From: Deltaproteobacteria bacterium
GTDB lineage: Bacteria; Desulfobacterota; Dissulfuribacteria; Dissulfuribacterales; QOAL01
Length of the DNA: 11,580 nucleotides
Reading direction: 5' to 3'
Assembly (NCBI GenBank): GCA_027068235.1
Contig: JAMOUE010000135.1
Coordinates: 1 to 11,580 of the forward strand
How positions within the stretch are numbered: position 1 is the stretch's first letter; every line of letters starts with the position of its first letter. The translations under genes were made by a program, and so were the position numbers. The notes under the pieces were generated by a model. That model had not been told where the DNA came from, did no database searches, and worked only from the letters and a program-made list of their open reading frames with translations. Shown here piece by piece: positions 1 through 6,585 of the stretch.

Positions 1-1112
1 CGGACTTCTGTGATAGAGAGGTCAAAGTGCTGGGCGCCTATGAGAAAAACGTCGTTATCCTTTAGTTCCCAGACGGATTTAAGAAGGCGGGAGACGAGTT
101 CTATGAGGCCTCGGGTCTGCTTGAACTCTTCGTTGTCTTTAAAAAGGGCAATGAGATTCTTGAGCCGTGGATGAAAGGGATAGGTCAGCTCGATCTCATC
201 GGCTATGGCTTCTGCGGCACGACTTGCTACCTTGGCCTTTGTAGCCTGCTCAAGCTCTTGTCCAAAGGCTGAGGCAACTTCTTGGATCACCGATTCATCT
301 GGGAGCTTCTTGAAAAGACGCTTTTTCAGGATGTCATAGACCTCGTTTGCTGCAAGATCCACAGGGGTGATGGAGCGTTCCTGGCGTCCAAGCTCTGCCC
401 TTGCGTCCTCTAGAGCACGGTTTATGAGCATGCCTCCTGTATCGTAGGCAGCAGACAGGTCAGAGACGACAACCGCAACATTCTTTTTCTTTCCGGCAGC
501 AGTCAGGAGGTTTGCAAAGGCACGGGTGGCAATGTCTGCAACTGTGCCATCTCCCACCCGCTGGGTGTTTAGATAGTGAAAATATGGGGGCATCTCATCG
601 AGGAGAATAAGGATTGGTTCATCCCCTTCGAATAGGGCAAGCCAGTCCTTTTCATCCGGGGCCTTTGGCCCTCCTGCCCAAAAGGGCTTGAAAAGCTCTG
701 GTTTTCCAAGTTGACGAGCTATCTCTCCCCAGAAGAATTCCGGAGGATTATTCCGTCCATTAAAGGCAGCCACCTTTGCAGATTTAAACTCATGGATATA
801 TGAGACATCACCAAAATACTTGTCTCGGAGCTCAGGGTATTTGGCAAGAAGGCCAAAGCCGACCAAAAGGTGAGTTTTACCTCCACCCATTGCTTGTTTA
901 AGATGAAATATGGCAGAGCTGGACCTGCCTGCAAGCCTTGCAATGCCTTCTTCCACTAAACTTTTCATTCCTTCGGTAATAAAGGTCCTTTCAAAGAAGG
1001 CATCTCCTTTACCTTCCATGCTTATAAGCTCGTCAAGCTGTTCTATCTGGTCGCTTAGGCGAACATCTAGGGCATTTGGTTGCAATTCACAGGCATCTTT
1101 TACGGTCTTCAT
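1..1112 (-). CDS. DUF499-family AAA+/P-loop ATPase, 3' part outside window
   Basis: Partial gene giving the first 370 residues, with no stop before the left edge. Seen: a P-loop of the form A-M-G-G-G-K-T-H at about residues 74-81, the variant typical of DUF499 ATPases. A hydrophobic strand ending L-L-D-E-M at about 168-174 fits Walker B. A further strand ending V-V-V-S-D-L at about 213-219 may be the sensor region. The ATG is chosen because GGAG lies 8 bases upstream and an in-frame TAA follows shortly before. The start overlaps the stop of a 51-codon frame (ATGA), suggesting coupled translation. Known: DUF499 proteins commonly sit beside DUF1156 DNA methyltransferases, helicases and PLD-type nucleases in phage-defence loci. 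Inference: this is the ATPase of such a locus continuing to the left. I am confident of the ATPase family and less sure of the defence role, because no partner gene is visible. Confidence 0.82.
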   Translation of the reverse strand, partial: MKTVKDACELQPNALDVRLSDQIEQLDELISMEGKGDAFFERTFITEGMKSLVEEGIARLAGRSSSAIFHLKQAMGGGKTHLLVGFGLLAKYPELRDKYFGDVSYIHEFKSAKVAAFNGRNNPPEFFWGEIARQLGKPELFKPFWAGGPKAPDEKDWLALFEGDEPILILLDEMPPYFHYLNTQRVGDGTVADIATRAFANLLTAAGKKKNVAVVVSDLSAAYDTGGMLINRALEDARAELGRQERSITPVDLAANEVYDILKKRLFKKLPDESVIQEVASAFGQELEQATKAKVASRAAEAIADEIELTYPFHPRLKNLIALFKDNEEFKQTRGLIELVSRLLKSVWELKDNDVFLIGAQHFDLSITEV

Positions 1113-1264
1113 GGAAGTTTCTCCAAGCTCAAGAGTTCGTTAACATTAATTTTTGTGAATCCACGATTCAGTATATTCTGCTTTTGCGATTTTTTTAGAG
1201 TCTTTTCCCATCTCAATACCTCTTCAATTTCTCCACAACCACGTCCAATATGGAAAATTGGCAA
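1109..1264 (-). CDS. Hypothetical 51-residue protein or gene remnant, coupled to the DUF499 ATPase
   Basis: An open frame of 51 codons that opens with TTG directly after an in-frame TAA and ends in a TGA sharing four bases (ATGA) with the DUF499 start. The product is charged (an E-K-T-L-K-K type patch in the middle) and ends in a likely amphipathic helix. I see no motif I can name. No clear ribosome binding site precedes the TTG, so this may be the surviving C-terminal end of a longer gene whose front was lost. A competing 21-codon ATG frame (1147-1212) with a GAGG-like site lies inside the same stretch. The stop-start overlap with the ATPase is the main reason to list it. Confidence 0.35.
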   Translation of the reverse strand: MPIFHIGRGCGEIEEVLRWEKTLKKSQKQNILNRGFTKINVNELLSLEKLP

Positions 1265-1301
1265 TTAAGTTCGCACCAGCAAAGTTGGTGGTTTAAGCCG
1301 A

Positions 1302-1403
1302 TTAATTATCTATATCTATATCCATTGAGCCCTCCTCAACCTCAAAGGGCAAAGACCTTCGGCCACCTTTAGCCTCTTTTATCATTTCCCAATAGATTGG
1401 CAT
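1302..1403 (-). CDS. Short hypothetical ORF (33 aa), possible C-terminal remnant
   Basis: An ATG frame of 33 codons preceded by AAGGA about 10 bases upstream. The frame stays open for roughly 24 codons before this ATG, back to about position 1475, so it could equally be the tail of a lost larger gene. The product begins M-P-I-Y-W, is mixed in charge, and ends in an acidic D-I-D-I-D-N tail. It has no recognisable domain. It lies immediately upstream of the 51-residue frame and the DUF499 ATPase on the same strand, where a methyltransferase gene would be expected in a DUF499 defence locus. That link is speculation. Confidence 0.25.
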   Translation of the reverse strand: MPIYWEMIKEAKGGRRSLPFEVEEGSMDIDIDN

Positions 1404-1696
1404 TTGGATTTTTCCTTCAGGTGCGACCTTTTCTTTGGAGTTTACATGCGAATGCAAAAGGTGAAAAGGGGTAAGTAGTCACAAGATGGGAGCTGCAGAC
1501 GACAAGGCATTACAGCATTGCGAGATGTGCCAAGAAAAGTCTTTATTGCCGGTCAAAGGATCGAAATTTGGCTCCCTTGTGGAACTGTTTCTACAGAGAG
1601 TAAAATTCATGGCTCGGATCTGTTAGGTTTTTTGCTGAATTCATTAATAACAAAAGGAGAACCCTGAGCCTCTAATTATTTGAATTTATGGGTACT
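1404..1696. other. Gene-poor spacer between defence-like locus and aromatic operon
   Basis: No convincing gene is seen. The plus strand carries a 46-codon ATG frame at 1486-1626 whose product has a C-x-x-C pair (C-E-M-C) and an ordinary-looking helical C-terminus, but its nearest purine-rich stretch (AGGGG) is about 14 bases away, too far to be persuasive. Minus-strand readthrough of the 33-residue frame occupies 1404 to about 1475. I found no convincing intrinsic terminator for the aromatic operon after the DUF167 stop at 1697. The mixture of short open frames on both strands resembles a decayed or rearranged segment. Confidence 0.45.
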
Positions 1697-2005
1697 TTAT
1701 GCAACAGCAGTGATTTTGGATAGAATGTCTTTTGAAGAAACATTTGTTATTAAAAAGGACTTTTCCCTGCTACTGGCACCAGACTTTAAAACTATCCGAG
1801 ACTTTGGAACATCAAACAGCCTTGCCAAAAACACTTGCAGGGCCTTGTTTGCCTTTCCATCTGCAGGAGGGGCCTGTATGGCAACTTTCAGTCTGTTGCC
1901 GTAGAGTCCAACCACTTTGTTTCTAGAGGCCCTTGGCTGAACATGGAGCTCCAAAAGAACCCCTTCCTTTGTTTTTTTTAAATAAGGTGGCAGCTCTTGT
2001 GGCAT
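1697..2005 (-). CDS. DUF167 / YggU-family protein
   Basis: A 102-residue protein of the small DUF167 (YggU) family, whose members are usually 75-110 residues and have no firmly established function. Family marks seen: a strand and turn V-Q-P-R-A-S-R-N-K at about residues 22-30, the signature A-P-P-A-D-G-K-A-N-K-A at about 45-55, and S-G-A-S-S-R-E-K near 75-82. The ATG has GAGAGG six bases upstream. It follows tyrA by a gap of about 51 bases rather than an overlap, so it is probably the last gene of the operon but could be expressed less tightly with it. There is no signal peptide or membrane segment, so a cytosolic location is inferred. Confidence 0.88.
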   Translation of the reverse strand: MPQELPPYLKKTKEGVLLELHVQPRASRNKVVGLYGNRLKVAIQAPPADGKANKALQVFLARLFDVPKSRIVLKSGASSREKSFLITNVSSKDILSKITAVA

Positions 2006-2056
2006 TGTAATCCTCTCGTTACACCATGAACGGTAAATGAATCTAAAAATGAGGGT

Positions 2057-2872
2057 CTATTTTGATTTTCTGGAACAGTGCTTTAACAAAGATGGTCCAA
2101 GTTCCTGCACTTCTTTAAAGATCTTTATGAAGCCCTCCCTATCCTTATCTTGCAGTATTTTTTTTAGAACCTTGGCATGTTTTGTAAATGTTTCTATTGC
2201 CGTTTGGGTATAGGGATTTCCAAGCTGGATTGTGGCATAAAGCTCAGGATCTTGTAGGCAGAGCCTAGCAACAATGTTCAATTGCCTTTCAAAACTTGGA
2301 GTAGCAAGTTGAAGAACATGGCTAAAATCTATACCGTCTTCTTCCAAGGATTTACCTAAACACAAGAGTATAAAATGATTCAAGGCCTGCACCCATGCCA
2401 TAGTTCTATCGTGTTCAGATGGAGTAAACTCGGCTACAAGCGCACCATTTGTCTCCAGATAGTCTTTCCACCATGAATACCATCTTTCGCCCCTACCAGG
2501 ACACAGTGCCACCCTTCTTCCTGTGAGACTCTCCTCTCCAGGGCCAAAAAGCGGATGAGTGCCGCACACCTCACACTTACTTGATGACAACATGGCCTCC
2601 ACCTGCTTTTCCTTCAAAGAACAGATATCTGTCAAAAAATGGTCTTCAGGTACCAGTGGGGCCACTTTGCGTACTATCTCAGGGAAAACCTCCATTGGAA
2701 GAGCTAAGATCAACACCTCACACCTTTGAACCAAATCTTGAGGCGATAAATCCGTATCCACATCAGAGATCAAAACTTCAAGGCCACTTTCCTTGAACTG
2801 GCGCTCAAACCATCTGCCCATGCGTCCCTTGCCGCCAATAATGCCTATTGTTGGCTTAAAGGAGTCTTCCAT
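2057..2872 (-). CDS. tyrA: Prephenate dehydrogenase (monofunctional)
   Basis: Oxidatively decarboxylates prephenate to 4-hydroxyphenylpyruvate, the committed step to tyrosine. The 271 residues match the dehydrogenase half of E. coli TyrA without its N-terminal chorismate mutase domain. Seen: a dinucleotide-binding loop G-I-I-G-G-K-G-R-M-G at 10-19, with D37 at the end of the second strand suggesting NAD+; T-D-I-C-S-L-K at 81-87; and G-T-H-P-L-F-G-P at 104-111, with H106 aligning to E. coli H197. E-H-D at 153-155 aligns with H245 and R203 with the prephenate-binding R294. One difference is N165 where E. coli has Arg in Q-A-L-R-H-F. The start lies 17 bases inside the aroC end, so translation is coupled. 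Chorismate mutase must be encoded elsewhere. Confidence 0.92.
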   Translation of the reverse strand: MEDSFKPTIGIIGGKGRMGRWFERQFKESGLEVLISDVDTDLSPQDLVQRCEVLILALPMEVFPEIVRKVAPLVPEDHFLTDICSLKEKQVEAMLSSSKCEVCGTHPLFGPGEESLTGRRVALCPGRGERWYSWWKDYLETNGALVAEFTPSEHDRTMAWVQALNHFILLCLGKSLEEDGIDFSHVLQLATPSFERQLNIVARLCLQDPELYATIQLGNPYTQTAIETFTKHAKVLKKILQDKDREGFIKIFKEVQELGPSLLKHCSRKSK

Positions 2873-3962
2873 CTATCCTATCCCTTATAATTTTGTGATG
2901 ATCCGTGATCTCTATCTGGAATCTTCTCAGCAGATGATCAGCAAGCACTAACTGCATCATGGCCTTTAGGACAGGCACTATGCGCGGTATGGCCGATGCA
3001 TCGTGTCTCCCTCCAACCTTTATCTTACAGGCCTCTCCCCTTATGTTGATGGTATCTTGCTCCATTGCAATGGATGGTATGGGTTTGATTGTAGCCCTTG
3101 CTACCACAGGCTCTCCATTTGAGATACCTGCAAGTATGCCACCTGCATTGTTAGAAAGAAACCGCTTGGGAGTTATTGGGTCGTTATTTTGTGAGCCTGT
3201 CAGATAGGCTGCTTCAACTCCAGATCCTATTTCAACGGCCTTAACTGCACCTACAGACATAAGGGCCTTTGCAATCTCAGCATCCAGCTTGTCAAAAACA
3301 GGTTCACCAAGTCCTGCCGGCACTTTAACGGCCTGCACCTCAACTATACCGCCAACCGAATCTCCCTTAGATCTGGCCTCAAGTGCAGCCTGTTCCATCC
3401 TCTCAGCCGCATCAGGATCGGGACAGAACAACCGATTATTTTCAATCTGGGTAAGATCCCTTTTATCAGCATCTACCCCTGCCAAAGATACCGTATAGGC
3501 AAAGACTTCGATTTCAAAAAGATCAAGTATCAGTTGTGCAACACCACCAGCAGCTACCCTAGCCGCAGTCTCTCTTCCAGACGAGCGTCCGCCTCCCCTA
3601 TGATCCCTTATCCCAAAGCGTTTGAAATAGGTATAATCACCATGACCAGGCCTGAAGACCTCTTTTAAGTGATCGTACGATTTGCTTCTTGCATCCTTGT
3701 TCCATATAAGAAGACTTATAGGCGTACCAGTTGTAAACCCTTCAAAAGTACCAGAAAGGATTTCCACCCTATCAGGCTCTTTTCTAGCCGTCTCCGTTGG
3801 CCCACCCTTGCCAGGGCGTCTTTTGTCCAAGGCATCTTGAATGTCTTGGGGAGAAAGTTTCAATCTAGGAGGGCAACCATCAATAACAGCCCCAAGGGCT
3901 GGACCGTGAGATTCCCCCCATGTTGTAACTCTAAACGCCTGTCCGAAGGTGTTACCAGCCAT
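2856..3962 (-). CDS. aroC: Chorismate synthase
   Basis: Converts 5-enolpyruvylshikimate-3-phosphate to chorismate with reduced FMN, the last common step of aromatic biosynthesis. At 368 residues it is the standard length. Seen: N-terminal G-N-T-F-G with T-W-G-E-S-H-G-P following at about 14-21, the family's first signature. R-R-P-G-K-G-G occurs near 48-54, D-H-R-G-G-G-R-S-S-G-R-E-T-A is the central FMN-binding signature, and an E-I-T-D-H-H segment lies near the C-terminus. The ATG overlaps the end of aroK by 11 bases and the gene's end overlaps tyrA by 17, so it is an internal cistron of the operon. No flavin reductase domain is fused, so it should be the monofunctional bacterial type. No unusual residues were noticed. 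Confidence 0.97.
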   Translation of the reverse strand: MAGNTFGQAFRVTTWGESHGPALGAVIDGCPPRLKLSPQDIQDALDKRRPGKGGPTETARKEPDRVEILSGTFEGFTTGTPISLLIWNKDARSKSYDHLKEVFRPGHGDYTYFKRFGIRDHRGGGRSSGRETAARVAAGGVAQLILDLFEIEVFAYTVSLAGVDADKRDLTQIENNRLFCPDPDAAERMEQAALEARSKGDSVGGIVEVQAVKVPAGLGEPVFDKLDAEIAKALMSVGAVKAVEIGSGVEAAYLTGSQNNDPITPKRFLSNNAGGILAGISNGEPVVARATIKPIPSIAMEQDTINIRGEACKIKVGGRHDASAIPRIVPVLKAMMQLVLADHLLRRFQIEITDHHKIIRDRIDGRLL

Positions 3963-4491
3963 ACTTAAGGGCCTCGCTTATCTCCTGGGCAATTTGAAAT
4001 GGACTTTTATCCTCGGTATCAACTATTATGTGGGCAAATCTTTCATAAAGCGGCTTTCTTTCACTATAGACCTGCTCTATTTCTTCTTTTGCATCTTTGT
4101 CTGTAAGAGAAGGTCTTGATCTGGGAGTGTTAACGTCTGAAAGAAGCCTTTTCAGCATCACCTCTAACGGTGCCTTGAGCCAAACTATGGCAGCCTTTTT
4201 AGAAAAGAGCTCCATCTGATCCTTGTGGAGGACTGACCCTCCACCGCAGGCAAGAACAAATTTCTTTGGGCTTTCTGCCATCTTTTCCAAAAGATCCCTT
4301 TCCATTTCTCTAAATCCGTTCCAGCCCTTCTCTTCAACTATCTTTGCAATGCTCTTACCTGCTTCCTGTTCAATAAGCTGATCAAGGTCACGAAAAGGAC
4401 AGCCCAGCATACGAGCAAGTTCCCTACCTACTGCTGTTTTTCCAGTAGCCCTATAGCCAATTAAAAGTATTTTGTTCGCCTTATTTTTCAT
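3952..4491 (-). CDS. aroK: Shikimate kinase
   Basis: Phosphorylates shikimate at the 3-hydroxyl using ATP. The 179 residues are typical of the family. Seen: P-loop G-Y-R-A-T-G-K-T at 12-19; the shikimate and Mg-binding D-x-D at 35-37; F-R-x-x-E at 60-64; the G-G-G loop at 83-85 that grips the substrate; and R-S-R-P-S at 124-128 in the lid. The start codon shares one base with the aroA stop (TAATG), and a GAGAG stretch lies just upstream within aroA, so translation is probably by reinitiation. The end overlaps aroC by 11 bases. aroK versus aroL cannot be separated from sequence alone; aroK is used as the usual name for a single clustered copy. Confidence 0.95.
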   Translation of the reverse strand: MKNKANKILLIGYRATGKTAVGRELARMLGCPFRDLDQLIEQEAGKSIAKIVEEKGWNGFREMERDLLEKMAESPKKFVLACGGGSVLHKDQMELFSKKAAIVWLKAPLEVMLKRLLSDVNTPRSRPSLTDKDAKEEIEQVYSERKPLYERFAHIIVDTEDKSPFQIAQEISEALKYGW

Positions 4492-5771
4492 TATCTCTCA
4501 GAGAATTGATGTATTATGTCCTCAAGACGTTGCCAATATTCCCAGAAGGTTGGAAATGATTTCTTCACAACGCTTCTGTCATCAAAATTTATCCCAGGCA
4601 CGAGCAAGGAGGCGACAGCAAAACACATGGCTATTCTATGATCGTCATAGGTATTAATTGTGGCGCCCCTAAAACGTTCACTGCCTCCATGAATAATCAT
4701 GCCGTCTTTTAACTCTTCGGCATTACATCCGATCTTTTTCAATTCATTTACAACGGCCTTTATCCTGTCTGTCTCCTTTACTCTCAGATGCTCCACATTG
4801 CTTATAACGGTTGTGCCTTGGGCAAATGCTGCAACTATGGCCAAAGTAGGGGCAACGTCTGGCCATTTGGACATATCCACCTCTATGGCTCTGAGCCTGC
4901 CTTTTTCTGGACCCTGAACAAGAGTGCCCTGATTGGTTCGCTCCACCCTGCATCCCATCTGCTCTAAAAGATCCACAAAGGCAGCATCTCCTTGGATGGG
5001 TTTAGGTGGCATGTTGGTAACACGTACCTTTGCACCAGTTATGGCAGCTGCTGCAAAAAAATAGGATGCACTAGAGGCGTCTGCCTCTACAGTGTAGCTT
5101 TGTGGGACATAGCTTCCAGTAGGTATGGAGAATACATTCCCATCCTCCTCAGTAACTATGCCAAAATCTGACATTACCTTGAGGGTTATATCCACATAAG
5201 GCCTGGAAACAAGCTTGCCATCAAGCTCGATTGTTACTGGTGAAGAGGCATATGGCGCAACTAACAAAAGAGATGACAAGAACTGGCTACTTATAGAGGC
5301 AGATAATTGCACTTTACCTCCTCCAAGGCCACTAGATGTAATGCGTACTGGCGGACAACCTGTTCCCTTTATGCTTTCTGCCTGGACTCCAAGCTGTTTA
5401 AGCGCTTGAAGAAGCGGAGCAGCAGGCCGCTCCTCCATGCGTTTTTTTCCTGTAAGCACAGTAGTACAGTCTGCCAAGGCGGCAAAAGACATCAGAAACC
5501 TGATGCCTGTTCCATTGTTTCCCATGAATATTTCCGTACCAGGACATTCAGGCCTACCAGCCACACCTTTTACACTCCACTCTTGGCCGTCTTGTGTTAT
5601 GGAGACGCCAAAGTTTCTCAAAGCATCCCTCAAAAGCTGGGTATCCTCACTATCAAGCGGTGAAATCAGCGTAGAGGTGCCTTGCGCCAAGGATGCAGTG
5701 ATAAGTGCACGCTGTGTTATGCTTTTTGACCCTGGCAGCTGTATCTCAAATATCCCTTTATCCATTGGCAT
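4491..5771 (-). CDS. aroA: 3-phosphoshikimate 1-carboxyvinyltransferase (EPSP synthase)
   Basis: Transfers the enolpyruvyl group of PEP to shikimate-3-phosphate. The 426 residues match the family. Seen: L-P-G-S-K-S-I-T-Q-R-A at 12-22, carrying the substrate-binding K16, S17 and R21; the PEP loop G-N-N-G-T-G-I-R-F-L at 84-93; L-R-V-K-E-T-D-R-I around 330-338; and D-D-H-R-I-A-M near 380. In the PEP loop the glycine and arginine are kept, but F92 stands where E. coli has P101, a position whose replacement is known to alter glyphosate binding in class I enzymes. The start is 14 bases inside aroE; a second ATG two codons in is also possible. Confidence in function is high. Confidence 0.96.
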   Translation of the reverse strand: MPMDKGIFEIQLPGSKSITQRALITASLAQGTSTLISPLDSEDTQLLRDALRNFGVSITQDGQEWSVKGVAGRPECPGTEIFMGNNGTGIRFLMSFAALADCTTVLTGKKRMEERPAAPLLQALKQLGVQAESIKGTGCPPVRITSSGLGGGKVQLSASISSQFLSSLLLVAPYASSPVTIELDGKLVSRPYVDITLKVMSDFGIVTEEDGNVFSIPTGSYVPQSYTVEADASSASYFFAAAAITGAKVRVTNMPPKPIQGDAAFVDLLEQMGCRVERTNQGTLVQGPEKGRLRAIEVDMSKWPDVAPTLAIVAAFAQGTTVISNVEHLRVKETDRIKAVVNELKKIGCNAEELKDGMIIHGGSERFRGATINTYDDHRIAMCFAVASLLVPGINFDDRSVVKKSFPTFWEYWQRLEDIIHQFSER

Positions 5772-6585
5772 GTTCCAGTGCCTTTCTCATGGTTTTTTCT
5801 GGAGCCCTTACCCCTGTCCAGTACTCAAATTGGGCCATAGCCTGAAAAAGTAACATAGAAAGACCATTTATAACCCGTTTACCAAGAGCCTTGGCATCTT
5901 TTAAAAGGACTGTCTCCAAAGGAGAGTAAACAATGTCCATTACAATATCATAATTTTCCACTGCCTTTTTGGAAAGCGGGCTTTGATCCTTCATGTCCCC
6001 CATGCCCACAGAAGTAGTATTTACAAGGATATGGGCATGCAGATCTTCAGCCTCAGAAAGTGGAGCAGCATAACATTTGAACTCTTTGGCCAATCGTTCT
6101 GCCTTTTCAAAAGTCCTATTACATACCGTGACCTTGACACCTTTAGTCACAAGACCATATACAATCGCCCTGGCAGATCCCCCTGCACCAAGTACAACTG
6201 CCTCTTTTCCTTCAAGCTCCACTCCCTCTTTTTCAATGGCAGCAACTGCCCCTAAGCAATCCGTATTGGTGCCTAAAAGCACACCATTGTCGTTTTTTAC
6301 TGTATTACAAGCACCTATCTTCCTAACAGCCTCATCTGGCTCGTCAAGGCAAGATATAATGCCTTCCTTATTTGGAATAGTGACAGAATAACCCTTTATG
6401 CCAAGGCACTTCATGGACGAACACGCCCCTTCACAGTCATCGGTTTCAAAAGCTAGATATACTGCATTTATGCCTGTTTCAGAAAAGGCAGCGTTATGCA
6501 TAACCGGACTAAGACTGTGGCGTACTGGCTTGCCAATAATTCCATAAAGTTGGGTATTGGCGTTTGGCGCAAAAGGCTTACCCAT
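5758..6585 (-). CDS. aroE: Shikimate dehydrogenase (NADP+)
   Basis: Reduces 3-dehydroshikimate to shikimate. Numbering here uses the ATG at 6585 (275 residues). Seen: Y-G-I-I-G-K-P-V-R-H-S-L-S-P at 14-27, with the substrate-binding serines 24 and 26; V-T-I-P-N-K with the catalytic lysine at 73; N-T-D following in the substrate pocket; G-A-G-G-S-A-R-A as the nucleotide loop; and N-R-T plus a following Arg/Lys-rich helix start favouring NADPH. The C-terminal G-L-S-M-L-L-x-Q-A motif is present. The ATG gives an 8-base overlap with the aconitase stop and leaves the usual short leader before the first strand. An upstream GTG at 6606 adds seven residues but has no better ribosome site. The end overlaps aroA by 14 bases. 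Confidence 0.94.
   Translation of the reverse strand: MGKPFAPNANTQLYGIIGKPVRHSLSPVMHNAAFSETGINAVYLAFETDDCEGACSSMKCLGIKGYSVTIPNKEGIISCLDEPDEAVRKIGACNTVKNDNGVLLGTNTDCLGAVAAIEKEGVELEGKEAVVLGAGGSARAIVYGLVTKGVKVTVCNRTFEKAERLAKEFKCYAAPLSEAEDLHAHILVNTTSVGMGDMKDQSPLSKKAVENYDIVMDIVYSPLETVLLKDAKALGKRVINGLSMLLFQAMAQFEYWTGVRAPEKTMRKALEHANG

Noticed and set aside
1147..1212. Minus-strand 21-codon ATG frame with a GAGG-like site upstream of the DUF499 gene
   Set aside because: Very short, with no motif; the overlapping 51-codon frame is better placed because it touches the ATPase start.
1486..1626. Plus-strand 46-codon frame as a real gene
   Set aside because: No ribosome site at a useful distance, no known family, and it sits in a spacer of broken frames; kept only as a note in the spacer entry and findings.
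2581..5853. Several plus-strand frames of 60-138 codons opposite tyrA, aroC, aroK and aroA
   Set aside because: They mirror strongly recognised enzymes on the other strand, have no family resemblance and no ribosome sites; they are antisense shadows.
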